This document shows, piece by piece, positions 16,726-26,985 of a stretch of DNA of 64,000 bases. The position numbers and the translations under genes are program-made. Source of the stretch: a candidate division KSB1 bacterium. GTDB lineage: Bacteria; Zhuqueibacterota; Zhuqueibacteria; JANLFK01; Oleimicrobiaceae. The notes under the pieces were generated by a model. That model searched no databases and was not told the origin of the DNA. It saw nothing but the letters and a program-made list of their open reading frames with translations. Within the stretch, counting starts at the first letter, position 1; every line of letters begins with the position of its first letter. The stretch is from contig JANLFK010000003.1 in the NCBI GenBank assembly GCA_024655945.1, forward strand, positions 62,001-126,000. Direction: 5' to 3'.

Positions 16726-17986
16726 CTCGCCCCTCCTCACGCCTCTGCACGGCGAGCAGCTCATGGCGATGGCTGTGGATCTTGGCGATCGCCTCGGTCA
16801 ACAAATGCGCTCTCGAAGGCGGGCACGCCAGGATCCGCCACGGTGTGAGCACTGCACGATGGTGATAGAGTTCTTCGGCCACGGGAAGGTCCCATCGCGC
16901 CGGCGTGATGGCCCGCACGTAGCTACTATTCAACTGGTGTCGGCGCTTGGTGTGGGGGAAGTAGACCTCGCTTTGGTTCAAAGGGGCATAGGTGGTATCG
17001 AAGGGGAGACCCAACTCGGCAGACAGCGCTCGTCGGAACAGGGCTGCATCCAGACCGTCAAATGCCTCGGCGTCGTACAGGAAGGCGAAGGCATAGCTGC
17101 ACATGCGCGTAATGCGCGGATCGCGGCGCAGTGGTCTGACCCCGGGAGCCTCGGCCACCGCCTTGTCCAAAGCCAGCCCATGGTCATCGAGCACAGGCGC
17201 ATTGCGACGCAGGGCCGCCAGTTGCCCGCGCAGCACCGCTGCCTGCAACGACCTCATCCGGTAGTTGCCGCTGTGCACCCTTATGCCTGGTCGAGCCTCG
17301 CGGCCACACAACCTCTGGCTGACCGCCTTCCAGTACAGCGTCGCGTCCTGGGTGAGGAGCGCGCCCCCCTCGCCGGCGGTGATGAGTTTAGAGCTTTGGA
17401 AGCTGAACGAACCGAACACCCCCAGGGTACCCACACCGCGGCCCTCCCACTGCGATCCGTGCACGTGCGCGCAGTCTTCGATGAGATGGAGGCCGTGCTT
17501 CTTTGCTAAGTGCCCCAAGGCTCGCAAATCGGACAGGCGATGGTACAGGTGCACAGCGATGATGGCGCGCGTGCGGGGCGTAATCGCCCGCTCCGCAGCA
17601 GCGGGATCGCTGCACATGGTCTCCGGCTGGACGTCCACCAACACGGGCACGGCGTTGACGTCGCACACTGCAGCAGCGGTGGCCTGCCACGTCAAGCCAG
17701 GGACAATCACTTCGTCGCCGGCGCCGATGTCCAGCGCCTCCAGCGCCACCTGCAGGGCATGGGTGCCGTTGGTCACCAGCGCACAATAGGCGGAGCCGTG
17801 GAAGGCAGCCCACTCCTGTTGAAAGCGAGCCGCCATCGACTCCACTCCTGGCCAGTCGTCCCAGACGCCGCTGTCGTACGCCTGAAGAAGGTAGCGGCGC
17901 TCTAAGCCACGCCGCCTGTGGAGTCGACAGCCGGCGAGCAGGTCCCTCGTGACGGGTTTGCCCCCCATGCACGCTAAGGCACTCAT
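16715..17986 (-). CDS. DegT/DnrJ/EryC1/StrS-family PLP aminotransferase
   Basis: A 423-aa sugar aminotransferase-like protein of the DegT family. Seen are VTNGTHALQVAL (cofactor phosphate region), DVQPETMCSDP and the Schiff-base Lys in FQSSKLITAGEGG. The family makes amino sugars for surface glycans and natural products from keto-sugar nucleotides; several members instead act as dehydratases or on cyclitols. The second of two nearby ATGs (17986) has the better spacing from AGAGGAG. It overlaps the deacetylase gene downstream. Confidence 0.88.
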   Translation of the reverse strand: MSALACMGGKPVTRDLLAGCRLHRRRGLERRYLLQAYDSGVWDDWPGVESMAARFQQEWAAFHGSAYCALVTNGTHALQVALEALDIGAGDEVIVPGLTWQATAAAVCDVNAVPVLVDVQPETMCSDPAAAERAITPRTRAIIAVHLYHRLSDLRALGHLAKKHGLHLIEDCAHVHGSQWEGRGVGTLGVFGSFSFQSSKLITAGEGGALLTQDATLYWKAVSQRLCGREARPGIRVHSGNYRMRSLQAAVLRGQLAALRRNAPVLDDHGLALDKAVAEAPGVRPLRRDPRITRMCSYAFAFLYDAEAFDGLDAALFRRALSAELGLPFDTTYAPLNQSEVYFPHTKRRHQLNSSYVRAITPARWDLPVAEELYHHRAVLTPWRILACPPSRAHLLTEAIAKIHSHRHELLAVQRREEGRDGD

Positions 17987-18067
17987 GGCCATGCTCCTCT
18001 TCGCACTATGCTTGGCCGGGGCTGCACCAACTCTGTCCGCCACCTGCAGTGGTCAAAGCGCTGGCTT

Positions 18068-18095
18068 AATGTACAAATCCCTGGGAGAAAAGCAA
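18068..18095 (-). promoter_or_regulatory. candidate promoter for the degT-like operon
   Basis: On the minus strand TTGCTT (18095-18090) and TACATT (18073-18068) are spaced by 16 bp, giving a start near 18061 and a leader of about 75 nt before the aminotransferase gene. Confidence 0.4.
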
Positions 18096-18265
18096 GGCAA
18101 AAGGGAAAGCCCTGAACGCTCCGCCGCCAGCCCTCAGGACGACCTTCGGTTTGCGTCGCCCCAGCCACGCCGGGAGGCGCAATTGCCCACGGTACCTTTC
18201 TCACCCTGACGTTCGCCCGTGCCCGCCAAGACCCATGTGTAGATGCCGCTGGGCAAAAAAAGAGC

Positions 18266-18294
18266 TTGATGGTGACAAGGATTTTTGCCATATT
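18266..18294 (+). promoter_or_regulatory. candidate promoter upstream of the YbjN-like gene
   Basis: TTGATG (18266-18271), a 17-bp spacer, then CATATT (18289-18294). It would give a leader of about 285 nt. The -10 is imperfect, so confidence is low. Confidence 0.3.
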
Positions 18295-18585
18295 GGTCCA
18301 GCAAGCGGAGACCTTAGCACGCTGAAACACTGCTCCCGTCGGTTTGCGGCAGTTCATCCAGGCGGCGCGCCCGCGGCACGAAGGAGTGTCAGTGCCGCGT
18401 GCGATATCCCATTCCCCTGTCGCTCACAGTTCGGGCGCGAACAGATTCCAGCTCAATTCCTGCGTCTCCGCGACAGCAATCCCGATGCGTTGCTTTCCGC
18501 CTTGGCGTACAATAGGTGCCATCTGGGCACGCGCTCGGCGGGAAACGCGGGAAAATGCCGCAAGAACAACCGAAGGAGCAGAACC

Positions 18586-18978
18586 ATGGACAAAAAGAAG
18601 CGTGCAAAGATGTACGAAAGCTTCCTGCTTGGCGAAGGCTACACGCCCACCATCGACCAGGACGGGGACGTGATTTTCAAGGTGGAAGGGAGAACGTACG
18701 CCATCCTCATCGACGAGCGGGACGAGGAATTTTTCCGCCTGGTCTTCCCCAATTTCTGGCCCATCGAGAGCAAGGAGGAGCGCCTCAAGGTGGAACAGGC
18801 CGCCCTGCAGGCTAGCGCCGAGACGAAGGTGGCGAAGATCTTCCCGGTGCGCGACAACGTGTGGGCCAGCATCGAACTCTTCTGTTCGCCACCAGAAAGT
18901 TTCAAGACGGTGTTCACGCGCTCAATGTCGGCCCTGCGCGCCGCGGTCGGTTCCTTCGCGGAGAAAATGGCAGCATAA
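18586..18978 (+). CDS. YbjN-like domain protein
   Basis: A 130-aa soluble protein with a single alpha/beta domain like that of YbjN and type III secretion chaperones: DGDVIFKVEGRTYAILIDE is the beta-hairpin of the fold, followed by FPVRDNVWASIELF and a long C-terminal helix. GAAGGAG lies 8 nt before ATG 18586. It is monocistronic, flanked by a long leader and a convergent gene. The role of the family in bacteria outside secretion is unclear. Confidence 0.65.
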   Translation: MDKKKRAKMYESFLLGEGYTPTIDQDGDVIFKVEGRTYAILIDERDEEFFRLVFPNFWPIESKEERLKVEQAALQASAETKVAKIFPVRDNVWASIELFCSPPESFKTVFTRSMSALRAAVGSFAEKMAA

Positions 18979-19063
18979 GCTCGCCACACGCCGCCGCATG
19001 GGGACCAGAAAAGTGGCGGGCGAAGGCAGCTTGCGTCCCCGCAGCATGCAGACTCCAAGGAAG

Positions 19064-19097
19064 CGGAGCCCTCTCCGGCAGCAACCGTAGGGCTCCG
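19064..19097. terminator. candidate bidirectional terminator hairpin
   Basis: CGGAGCCCT (19064-19072) and AGGGCTCCG (19089-19097) form a perfect 9-bp stem between two convergent genes. The flanks are only mildly T-rich on each reading strand (TTCTGCTTT and CTTCCTT). Confidence 0.45.
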
Positions 19098-19113
19098 TTC
19101 TGCTTTGCGGCCC

Positions 19114-22100
19114 TCACCTGCCCACGACGAAATCCTCGTCGAGCACCCGGTCAAGAGTGGCCACAAGCCTGTCGGCATCGGCCTCAGAGAAGACCAGCGG
19201 CGGCTTGATTTTCAGCACATTTGCCGAGGGGCCATCCCGGCCGATGAGCACCCCCAGCTCCTTCATCCTCTCCACCACGTAGGCCGCCTGCTCCGTGGCG
19301 GGAGTGAGCCGCTCGCGGTCCAGCACCAGTTCCACCCCAAGGAAGAGGCCCATTCCGCGCACGTCACCGATGATGGTGTGGCGCGCCGTCAGTTCCGCCA
19401 GCCCGGCCTTGAGCCTCGTCCCCACGCGAAGGGCATTTTCCTGGAGATGCTCCTCGGCGATGACATCCAACACGGCAAGGCCCACGGCACAGGCGACTGG
19501 GTTTCCGCCATAGGTGCTGAAGTATTCCATGCCGCTGTGAAAAGCTGCCGCCACTTCGGGCGTGGTAATGACTGCCCCCAAGGGGAAGCCATTGCCGATG
19601 GGCTTACCCAGGGTCACGATGTCCGGCACCACATCCTGCGTCTGAAATCCCCAAAAGTGCGTACCGAGGCGAGCAAAGCCCACCTGCACTTCGTCTGCGA
19701 TGCAGATTCCTCCGGCCTCGCGCACCGCGCGGTAGGCCTCCGCAAGAAAACCCGGCGGCAGAACGATCTGTCCTGCGCATCCCATCAGCGACTCACAGAT
19801 AAAGATGGGAGAGATTCCCCGGGCGTGCAGCTCATCTACCACTTGCTGCACATGCAGGGCGTACCTCTTGCCTACCTCCGCCTGGCCTTGCCGATAGAGG
19901 CCTCGATAGGGATCTGGGGTTGGAACCACATGCACGTGCGGAGGTGCTCCCCGGCCGCCTGGGCCGTTGAACTTGTACGGGCTGATGTCGATCAAGGAGG
20001 TGGTATTGCCATGGTAGGCACCATCAAGGACGATAATCTCCCTACCGCCGGTGCAGGCCTCTGCCAGGCGCAGGGCCAATTCATTGGCCTCGCTGCCTGA
20101 GTTGACGAAGAAGCAGATGCGCAACGGCTCCGGCACCAGAGCGGTCAGGCGCTCGGCGTAGCTGACCAGCTCTTCGTACAGGTAGCGCGTGTTGGTGTTC
20201 AGGCGAGCCAGCTGCCGGCACGCGGCAGCCACCACCTTCGGATGGCTGTGCCCGACATGCGGCACGTTGTTGACCGCGTCCAAGTAGGGGATGCCGTCTT
20301 GGTCGTAGAGGAACTGCCGGTAACCGCGCACCAGGTGCAGAGGCCGGCGGTAGGCAACGCTGAGCACAGGCGAGAAGTGCCGGTGCCGCCTGGCGAGAAG
20401 CTCCGTCGTACCAGGCCCTTCCTTCGCCGCGACGTGCAAGGGGCCGCCAAGAAGGGGCGAAGGGTCCGGGCAGATGCTCAACCACACCGCACGCTGGCTC
20501 GGGGCAGCAACCCCGGGAAAGTCACCGTGATACCCTAACAAATCGGCGATCACTTGCACGTGCACGTGGGGCGGCCATCCGCCGTTTTCGCAGCTTTCTC
20601 CCACCCAGCCAAGGATGTCGCCACGTCTCAGTCGCCTGCCGGGCTTTGTGCTCGTTAAGGTCTTCCTGCTCAAATGTCCGTACAGGGTGTAAAACTTGGG
20701 CCGCTCTCCCTGTGCTTCGTGCTGGAGCATGACGGTGGGGCCATAGTTCAAGGGACCGGCGTTGTCCTGGACACTGAGCACGGTGCCTTCCAGCGGCGCC
20801 AGGACCGGCTGCCCTGCCGGGACGAACGCGTCCACGCCCAGATGCACGGTACGCGGTTCACTTCCGGCAAAGAGCGCACTGGTATAGAAGGGGCGGGCCT
20901 CGGCATAGCGTCCCAGTCCCACCTTGCCCTGGCGGGCGGCAATCTTGTCGAAGAGCGCCTTGGAGAAAGCGGCCACATCCTGCCACAGGTGCGGGGCACC
21001 AGCATTGCAGCCTCCGACACTAAAGTCAATCAGGACCGCATTGGCCATGAGCTCGGGCGCAACCACCGGTCCCACCAAGTGGCGGTTCTCTGCTAGCCAT
21101 TTCGCCACCGCATCCCCCTGCGGGCACGGCGCATATCCACAGGCGTGGCGCAGCCGATAGAGGGCAAGGCGCGGAGGCAGCTGCTTGAGGCGCTCCAGCA
21201 GCTCCCAGGCCGGCTCGGCGGAGACTGACAAGTACTCGTTCCCCGGCACGAGCCCACGCTGATGGGCCTCCAAGCAGACGCTGAGGCAGAGGCGCATGCA
21301 CATCAGCGGGAAAAGGAGTTCAACCTCCTCTTCCTGCAGCGGGAAGACGCTGTGGTAACCGGCGATGACCTCAGCTGCTGCGGCCAGCGGGTCCTCCTTG
21401 CCGAGCATCGCATAGGCAGCAGCCACAGCCGGCTCTGCCGCTGCGTAACTCACCACCATGTCCCCAAAGTCCACCACCCCCACAACTTCGCGCTCCCAGG
21501 CAGGAGGGCCGACAAGGACGTTGTAGTCGTTCCCGTCGTTGTGGACGAGCATCCTGCGCAACGCCGACAATTTGTCCGCCACCTGGTCAAAGAGCTCCAG
21601 GTAGCCATCGACGAGAGAACGCCTGCCCGCGTCGAGGATGGCGTCCTTGTACCTGCGAATGGTGGCCGGCGCACACTGCAGGTCCCAGGGCAGCTCCCGT
21701 GCTAACACCGGAAAATTCAGCGAAGCCAAGAGGCGGTCGATGGAGCCGAACAGGCTGCCAATTCTGCGCAGAAGGGCAGGGGTGTGCGGCTTGGCCTGCG
21801 CAAACGGTGTACCGGGGAGGAAGGTGACCAAGCGGACGAAATGTGGTTCACCTTCCTCGTCAGCAACCTCGCTCAGTAGCTCGCCGTGCAGGGTTGGTAA
21901 CGGCCGGGGACAAGGAATGCATTCCCGCGCGAGTCTGCTCATGACCTCGTTCTGACATGCTAACACCTGGCGCCACACTCCTGGGTTGGCAACTTTCAGA
22001 ACGAACCTTTCCCCGTTGCTGGCGGTGAGCAAAAAGTTCTGATCCCTCTCGCTGGGGAGCTCGCTGGCCGTCGCCTCGATGTCGTAGAGCTCCTTCGCCA

Positions 22101-22155
22101 GCTGCACCACTCTGCCGAGCGAAAAATGTGGCCGCAGACGGACGTCCTCGCCCAT
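19114..22155 (-). CDS. APH-like kinase / M23 peptidase / class III aminotransferase fusion
   Basis: A 1013-aa three-domain protein. Residues about 15-310 form an aminoglycoside-phosphotransferase/hydroxylysine-kinase-like domain with the catalytic loop HNDGNDYN and metal site DFGD. Residues about 420-570 form an M23 (LytM) domain with all metal ligands visible: HLGVD, YGHLS and HVHVQV. Residues about 600-1010 are a class III PLP aminotransferase-fold enzyme with its Lys in TLGKPIGNG. Mammalian AGXT2L1/2 (phosphoethanolamine and phosphohydroxylysine phospho-lyases) and their kinase are the nearest described relatives, so phosphorylation then PLP-dependent elimination of an amino alcohol is a reasonable hypothesis. 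ATG 22155 is used; TTG 22176 is an alternative. No signal peptide. Confidence 0.85.
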   Translation of the reverse strand: MGEDVRLRPHFSLGRVVQLAKELYDIEATASELPSERDQNFLLTASNGERFVLKVANPGVWRQVLACQNEVMSRLARECIPCPRPLPTLHGELLSEVADEEGEPHFVRLVTFLPGTPFAQAKPHTPALLRRIGSLFGSIDRLLASLNFPVLARELPWDLQCAPATIRRYKDAILDAGRRSLVDGYLELFDQVADKLSALRRMLVHNDGNDYNVLVGPPAWEREVVGVVDFGDMVVSYAAAEPAVAAAYAMLGKEDPLAAAAEVIAGYHSVFPLQEEEVELLFPLMCMRLCLSVCLEAHQRGLVPGNEYLSVSAEPAWELLERLKQLPPRLALYRLRHACGYAPCPQGDAVAKWLAENRHLVGPVVAPELMANAVLIDFSVGGCNAGAPHLWQDVAAFSKALFDKIAARQGKVGLGRYAEARPFYTSALFAGSEPRTVHLGVDAFVPAGQPVLAPLEGTVLSVQDNAGPLNYGPTVMLQHEAQGERPKFYTLYGHLSRKTLTSTKPGRRLRRGDILGWVGESCENGGWPPHVHVQVIADLLGYHGDFPGVAAPSQRAVWLSICPDPSPLLGGPLHVAAKEGPGTTELLARRHRHFSPVLSVAYRRPLHLVRGYRQFLYDQDGIPYLDAVNNVPHVGHSHPKVVAAACRQLARLNTNTRYLYEELVSYAERLTALVPEPLRICFFVNSGSEANELALRLAEACTGGREIIVLDGAYHGNTTSLIDISPYKFNGPGGRGAPPHVHVVPTPDPYRGLYRQGQAEVGKRYALHVQQVVDELHARGISPIFICESLMGCAGQIVLPPGFLAEAYRAVREAGGICIADEVQVGFARLGTHFWGFQTQDVVPDIVTLGKPIGNGFPLGAVITTPEVAAAFHSGMEYFSTYGGNPVACAVGLAVLDVIAEEHLQENALRVGTRLKAGLAELTARHTIIGDVRGMGLFLGVELVLDRERLTPATEQAAYVVERMKELGVLIGRDGPSANVLKIKPPLVFSEADADRLVATLDRVLDEDFVVGR

Positions 22156-22190
22156 CGCCGCTACCTTGATGGTCAAAGTCGCCTCTTGCC

Positions 22191-22271
22191 CATCAAGAAC
22201 AAAGCGAGCAGCGCGAAGAAGGGCACAGGTGGCTCTCTTCGCCGCGGATGAACCTTCTCCCTGCTGCTCGC
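22191..22271 (-). terminator. candidate Rho-independent terminator after the peroxiredoxin gene
   Basis: On the minus strand GCGAGCAGC pairs with GCTGCTCGC (22263-22271 with 22204-22212), with an inner GCGAAGA/TCTTCGC stem, followed by TTTGTTCTT. The next gene starts within 50 nt, so termination may be partial. Confidence 0.45.
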
Positions 22272-22278
22272 GTTCAGC

Positions 22279-22737
22279 CTACAGCACTGCGCAGAACTCG
22301 CCAAAGTCGGGTTTCTCCTTGATGGGATACACTTTGGCAAAGCGGATGATTCCTTCCTTGTCCACCACAAAGACCGCACGCTCGCTGAACCCGTCTTCGC
22401 GGTAAATGCCATAGAGTGTGGCTACCGCGCCTTTGGGTTCAAAGTCTGCCAGCAACTCGACGTCTTTGACACCCAAGGCTTCGGCCCATGCCTTCTTCGA
22501 AGGAACGCTGTCGACGCTGATGCCCAGCGCCACCGTGTCCTTGTCCGTCAGCGCTTTGATGTTCTCCTGCAAGTCCTTCATCTGAGCCCCGCAGATCCCC
22601 GTCCAGGCTAAGGGGTGGAAGGAAAGTACGACGTTCTTCTTTCCTCGATAGTGGCTCAGCCTGACCTTCTTGTCGCCCACGGCCGGAAGCTCGAAATCGG
22701 GTGCTTTCTCACCGACCTTCGGAAAATGATGTGACAT
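22279..22737 (-). CDS. peroxiredoxin (AhpE/Bcp-like)
   Basis: Thiol peroxidase of 152 aa with the thioredoxin fold. The peroxidatic Cys is residue 49 in HPLAWTGICGAQM, matching the Pro...Thr...Cys active site. No second Cys follows in the rest of the chain, so it is a 1-Cys type needing an external reductant. ATG 22737 is fixed by GAGGAG 8 nt upstream; the frame stays open far upstream through the lactate dehydrogenase gene in another frame. It lies 31 nt after the dehydrogenase stop. Confidence 0.9.
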   Translation of the reverse strand: MSHHFPKVGEKAPDFELPAVGDKKVRLSHYRGKKNVVLSFHPLAWTGICGAQMKDLQENIKALTDKDTVALGISVDSVPSKKAWAEALGVKDVELLADFEPKGAVATLYGIYREDGFSERAVFVVDKEGIIRFAKVYPIKEKPDFGEFCAVL

Positions 22738-22768
22738 GGATGACTCCTCCATTCTGTCCCACAACGTC

Positions 22769-23707
22769 CTACTTCTGCCCAATATCTGGGAGATTTGCCC
22801 GGATAATCTCGGCGGAGCGGTGCAAGGCCATTCTCTCCGCTTCTGCCAGCTCTGTCTCAATGACCCGTACCAGGCCTCGCCTGCCCACCACGCACGGCAC
22901 GCTGAGGCAGATGTCGTGCAGCCCATACTCGCCGTTAAGGAGCGTGGAGACGGTGAGCAAGCTATGCTCATCGCGCAGGATGGCTCCCAAGATGCGCAAC
23001 ACCGCCTGACTCACGCCATAGTTGGTGTAGCCCTTGGCCCCGATGATGTGGTAGGCGGAATTGCGCACACTCTCCTCGATTTTCTCTCGGAAGCGCGGGC
23101 TACATTCGCGAGCACAACCCTTGCAGAACCTGGACAAGGGCACGCCGGCCATGTTCACCGAGCTCCACAGAAACACCTCGCTGTCGCCGTGCTCGCCGAT
23201 GACGTAGGCGGGCACGTTCCGCGGGTCGACCTGGCACGCCTGGCTGAGCGCGAATCGGAACCTGGTCGAATCCAACACGGTGCCCGAGCCCAGCACTTGC
23301 TGCGGCGGCATGCCAGCGGCCTGTTGCACCACGTAGGTCATCACGTCCACGGGATTGGTGGTCACCACGATGGCCGCCTGGGGGCAGACGGAACTTAGCT
23401 GGCGAGCTATGGCGGCGCATATTTCGGCGTTACGCTTGACCAGCTGTAGCCTGGTCTCGCCAGGCTTCTGCCGTGCGCCGGCAGCGATGACCACGGCCGA
23501 GGCATCCCGACAGTCGGCGATGTCGCCGGCGCGGATGGTCATCGGCCCTGTGAAGAACAGGCCGTGCCTCATGTCCAGCGCTTCGCCGCGGGCTTTGCCG
23601 GCGTTCAGGTCAACCAACACCAGTTCCGTGGCGAGCCCTGCCATCTGCACTGTGTAGGCGACCGTCGCCCCTACGTCCCCCCCACCGATGATGGCGATCT
23701 TGGACAT
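22769..23707 (-). CDS. ldh: L-lactate dehydrogenase (lactate/malate dehydrogenase family)
   Basis: NAD-dependent 2-hydroxyacid dehydrogenase of 312 aa. The Rossmann motif is IGGGDVGATVAYT (about 7-19). The specificity loop reads GARQKPGETRLQL: Gln at the discriminating position favours pyruvate/lactate over malate (Arg there would indicate malate). The catalytic His lies in GEHGDSEVFLWS. GGAGG precedes the ATG. It lies 12 nt after the copA stop. It would regenerate NAD+ from pyruvate, in keeping with a fermentative metabolism. Confidence 0.88.
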   Translation of the reverse strand: MSKIAIIGGGDVGATVAYTVQMAGLATELVLVDLNAGKARGEALDMRHGLFFTGPMTIRAGDIADCRDASAVVIAAGARQKPGETRLQLVKRNAEICAAIARQLSSVCPQAAIVVTTNPVDVMTYVVQQAAGMPPQQVLGSGTVLDSTRFRFALSQACQVDPRNVPAYVIGEHGDSEVFLWSSVNMAGVPLSRFCKGCARECSPRFREKIEESVRNSAYHIIGAKGYTNYGVSQAVLRILGAILRDEHSLLTVSTLLNGEYGLHDICLSVPCVVGRRGLVRVIETELAEAERMALHRSAEIIRANLPDIGQK

Positions 23708-23719
23708 TCCACCTCCGGG

Positions 23720-26149
23720 TTAAGGCTGCGGTGCGCCGGTGCGCTTCACCGGCGGCATGTAGCGCCTGAGCGTGAGCGACAAGGTGACCACCGCCACCGA
23801 GCTCAGCGCCATCGCCAGACCGGCCAGCTCTGGCCGCACGGTGAGGTGCAGCACCGGCCAGAGTGCCCCAGCCGCCACAGGGATGAGCACGGCGTTGTAG
23901 GCAAAAGCCCAAAAGAGGTTCTGCCGAATGCGCTGCATAACCTTCTTGCTCAGCTGCAAAGCGGCAACGGCATCCAAGAGGTCGTCCCTCATGAGGACGA
24001 TGTCGCCCGCCTCGACGGCGATGTCGGTGCCACCTCCGACGGCGATGCCCACGTCGGCCTGGGCCATAGCAGGGGCATCATTGATGCCGTCGCCGACAAA
24101 CGCGACAACCTCGCCCTGCTCCTGCAGTTCCCTCACCTTTGCCGCCTTCTCTTGGGGCAACACTTCCGCAGCCACCTCTTCGATATCGGCCTGGGTGGCG
24201 ACCTCGTGCGCCGCGCGGGCAGTGTCGCCGGTCAGCATCACCACCCGTAGCCCCATGCCCCGCAGCGCAGCCACGGCCTCTCTGCTGCTGGGCTTCAGCG
24301 GGTCGGCAATGGCCATGAGGCCCGCCACTCGCTCGTCGACTGCCACAAGCGTGGTCGTCTGGCCTTTGCTTTCCGCCAGCGCAAGCTCCTTGGCCGCCTG
24401 CTCCGGCACCGAGATGCCCAGCTCTGCCATCAAGGCGCGGTTGCCCACCGCCACCCTGGTGCCACGCCGCATTCCCGTCAACCCCTTGCCCCCGAGAGTG
24501 TTCAGCCCTTCGACCTCTTCGATGACCACCCCTTGCTCCTCCGCTTTGGCGAGTATTGCCTGGGCCAAGGGATGGCGGCTATTCTGCTCCACGGCCGCGG
24601 CAATGGCCACGACTTCCCTTTCCGGCAGGCCAAAGCCTTTCACCTCGGTGACGGCAGGTTGCCTACGCGTCAGAGTTCCGGTCTTGTCCAGGACAACGGC
24701 CGTCACCCGAGGCGCGACCTCGAGGACTTCGGCGCTCTTGATGAGCACACCGAGCTCAGCCCCTCGGCCCACGCCAGCGGTGACGGCAGTCGGCGTGGCC
24801 AAACCGAGCGCACAGGGACAGGCAATCACCAACACGGAAATGAGCACCGTCAGGGAGAAGAGCAGCGGCTGGCCCAGAAGGAGGTACCAGACCGCAAACG
24901 CCAGCACGGCCACCGTGAGCACCACGGGAATAAACACGCCCACGACGCGGTCTGCTAACCTTTGGACCGGCGGCTTGCTGGCCTGCGTCCTCTCCACCAG
25001 TTGCACGATCTGCGCCAGCAAGGTCGCGCGGCCCACCTTCTCGGCCTGGTAGCGAAGCACGCTGTTGGTGTTCAACGTGCCGGCCACCACCGTATCACCT
25101 GGCCCCTTGAAAACCGGTAACGGCTCGCCAGTAACCATCGACTCGTCGACGAAGCTACCGCCTTCCACCACCAACCCATCCACGGCCAGCCGCTCGCCGG
25201 GTTTAGCCACGAGGAGGTCTCCCACCTGTACTTCGTCGACCGGGATCTCCACTTGCGTTCCGTCCCTGAGCACGGTGGCGGTACGGGGACGGAGGGCCAT
25301 GAGCTTCTTTATGGCAGCGGAGGTCTTGCTCTTTGCCCGGGCCTCGAGGTAGCGACCCAAGGTGAGGAAAGAGGCCAGCATGAGGGCCGTTTCGTAGAAC
25401 AGGAATTCGTGCGACAAAACATGGAACGTTGCCAACAGGCTGGCCAGAAAAGCGATGCCCATGCCCATGGCATACATCACGTTCATATCCAGCAGGCGGT
25501 GGCGGACGGCTCGCGCAGCGGCGCGAAAGATGGGGGCGCTCACGTAGGTAAACGCTGGGGCTGCCACCAGCAGCAAGTACGGAAGGGGCAACGAATGAGG
25601 GAGCGGCAGGTACATGGCCGCCATGAGCACCACCGCCACGGCGAAGCCAGCCACAAAGCGGCGGCGCCTGCCAGCCAGCTCCCTGTCCACCAGCACTTCA
25701 TCAGGAGGAGCACCCGCCGCCTCCTCGAGACCTAAGTACTGATAGCCGGCGCCCTCGATGGCTTCCTGGACATCGCGCGCAGAGACTTGCCCGCGGACAA
25801 CAGTGACGTCTGCCGTCTCGGCACCGAGGTTCACCGTGGCGGCGAGCACGCCTGCCACGCGCCCAAGCGCATGCTCGATGCTGCGCGCGCACATGGCGCA
25901 GCTCATCCCCCCCACTCGCACCACCATCTCCTCGGTTTCAACGCCGTAGCCTGCCGACTCCACAGCATGCACCAAAGTGCCTGCCCGCACGTGGTCAGCC
26001 TCGTAGGTCACCCGGGCCTGTTCGCTGCCCAGGTTCACCACGGCCCGCTGCACGCCCTCAACCGCGCCCAAAGCCCTCTCGACCGCCTTCGCGCAGGCGG
26101 CACAGCTCATGCCAGTCACCCGCAGGGTTATTTCCCTCAACTCCGCCAC
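23720..26149 (-). CDS. copA: copper-exporting P1B-type ATPase with two HMA domains
   Basis: An 809-aa cation pump. Two N-terminal heavy-metal-associated domains carry MSCAAC (about 14-19) and MSCAMC (about 84-89). The transmembrane metal site is [11 protein letters not shown], the phosphorylation site DKTGTLT, the actuator loop TGEP, and the hinge GDGINDAPA. The CPC motif and paired CxxC domains mark Cu(I) export. The start is GTG 26149, overlapping the MscS stop by 13 nt. Copper export also limits Fenton-type damage, which fits the peroxiredoxin downstream. Confidence 0.93.
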   Translation of the reverse strand: MAELREITLRVTGMSCAACAKAVERALGAVEGVQRAVVNLGSEQARVTYEADHVRAGTLVHAVESAGYGVETEEMVVRVGGMSCAMCARSIEHALGRVAGVLAATVNLGAETADVTVVRGQVSARDVQEAIEGAGYQYLGLEEAAGAPPDEVLVDRELAGRRRRFVAGFAVAVVLMAAMYLPLPHSLPLPYLLLVAAPAFTYVSAPIFRAAARAVRHRLLDMNVMYAMGMGIAFLASLLATFHVLSHEFLFYETALMLASFLTLGRYLEARAKSKTSAAIKKLMALRPRTATVLRDGTQVEIPVDEVQVGDLLVAKPGERLAVDGLVVEGGSFVDESMVTGEPLPVFKGPGDTVVAGTLNTNSVLRYQAEKVGRATLLAQIVQLVERTQASKPPVQRLADRVVGVFIPVVLTVAVLAFAVWYLLLGQPLLFSLTVLISVLVIACPCALGLATPTAVTAGVGRGAELGVLIKSAEVLEVAPRVTAVVLDKTGTLTRRQPAVTEVKGFGLPEREVVAIAAAVEQNSRHPLAQAILAKAEEQGVVIEEVEGLNTLGGKGLTGMRRGTRVAVGNRALMAELGISVPEQAAKELALAESKGQTTTLVAVDERVAGLMAIADPLKPSSREAVAALRGMGLRVVMLTGDTARAAHEVATQADIEEVAAEVLPQEKAAKVRELQEQGEVVAFVGDGINDAPAMAQADVGIAVGGGTDIAVEAGDIVLMRDDLLDAVAALQLSKKVMQRIRQNLFWAFAYNAVLIPVAAGALWPVLHLTVRPELAGLAMALSSVAVVTLSLTLRRYMPPVKRTGAPQP

Positions 26150-26985
26150 CGTCGCCTGCCAGAGCGTTTTCCTTGTGCAACTGCCTTCTCCTGATCATCC
26201 GCAAACCACACCACACGTTGCGGAAACGGAATTTCGATCCCCTTCTCCTCCAATGCCTTCTTGATGGGCCAAAGCAACTCAGTGCGTGTCGCGTACCAGC
26301 TGGCAATCGGCGCCCAGAAGCGCACGACCAACTCCACTCCGTTGTCGCCGAGGCTATCCACGAACACTTGCGGCGCCGGCTCCACAAGAACGTACGGGTG
26401 CTGTGCCAGGACCTGCTTGATGATGGCCGTCGCTTCCTCGGCATCGTCCTGGTAACGGATAGACACGCGGTAGTCAATGCGACGACAGCCCAGAGCCACA
26501 AAGTTGGTGATGTTGGAAGTAAAAACCTTCTCGTTCGGCATGCGCACCATCAGGCCGTCGTAGGTGCGGATGGTGGTGGAGATCATGCGGATGTCTTCCA
26601 CAAAGCCAGAGATCCCCTCAATGTGCACCTGGTCACCAATTTTGATGGGGCGTTCCACCATGAGAAAAACGCCAGAAATGAGGTTGCCCACGATCTGCTG
26701 GCTGGCGAAGCCGAGGATGATTCCTGCCACCCCGCCGGCGACCATCAACCCGGAAAGCCGCACACCCAACAGGGAGAGGGCCCACATCACGCCGGCCGCC
26801 ACGATGAGGTAATAGACCACCTTGGCCAGCACGTCGAGGTGGTGACCTGCCACCTTCTCGCGGAGCGAGCGCCGTAGAGCTATGGCAGCCAGCTTGCCCC
26901 CAGCCAGCGCGCCCAGCAGCACGAGGAGCGCTCCCACTAAACCCAGCACCGTGATGTGCCCGATGAGCTTGATGTCGCTGATCAT
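26137..26985 (-). CDS. small-conductance mechanosensitive channel (MscS family)
   Basis: A 282-aa inner-membrane channel. N-terminal helices lead into the pore helix and the MscS signature [33 protein letters not shown], summarised here by its conserved core [14 protein letters not shown] and the beta-domain entry KIGDQV. The C-terminal alpha/beta cytoplasmic domain ends near 265. ATG 26985 overlaps the DUF432 stop (ATGA) and the gene end overlaps copA, so the three are tightly coupled. It releases osmolytes on hypo-osmotic shock; closeness to metal transporters suggests ion homeostasis. Confidence 0.92.
   Translation of the reverse strand: MISDIKLIGHITVLGLVGALLVLLGALAGGKLAAIALRRSLREKVAGHHLDVLAKVVYYLIVAAGVMWALSLLGVRLSGLMVAGGVAGIILGFASQQIVGNLISGVFLMVERPIKIGDQVHIEGISGFVEDIRMISTTIRTYDGLMVRMPNEKVFTSNITNFVALGCRRIDYRVSIRYQDDAEEATAIIKQVLAQHPYVLVEPAPQVFVDSLGDNGVELVVRFWAPIASWYATRTELLWPIKKALEEKGIEIPFPQRVVWFADDQEKAVAQGKRSGRRRWRS

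Larger units (their letters stand above)
17987..18585. other. 599-bp divergent intergenic region
   Basis: It separates the leftward aminotransferase operon from the rightward YbjN-like gene and holds the candidate minus-strand promoter at 18068-18095 and a plus-strand one at 18266-18294. A TACAAT at 18508-18513 without a matching -35 is a second possible -10. No supported ORF and no clear terminator. Confidence 0.5.

Noticed and set aside
15517-16848. 443-codon plus-strand frame over the deacetylase and PH-like genes
   Set aside because: Antisense shadow with no recognisable domain or ribosome binding site.
17964-18209. Short plus-strand frame that reads like a signal peptide (MHAKALMAMLLFALCLAG)
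   Set aside because: It is antisense to the start of the aminotransferase gene, has no ribosome binding site, and its remainder has no protein-like pattern.
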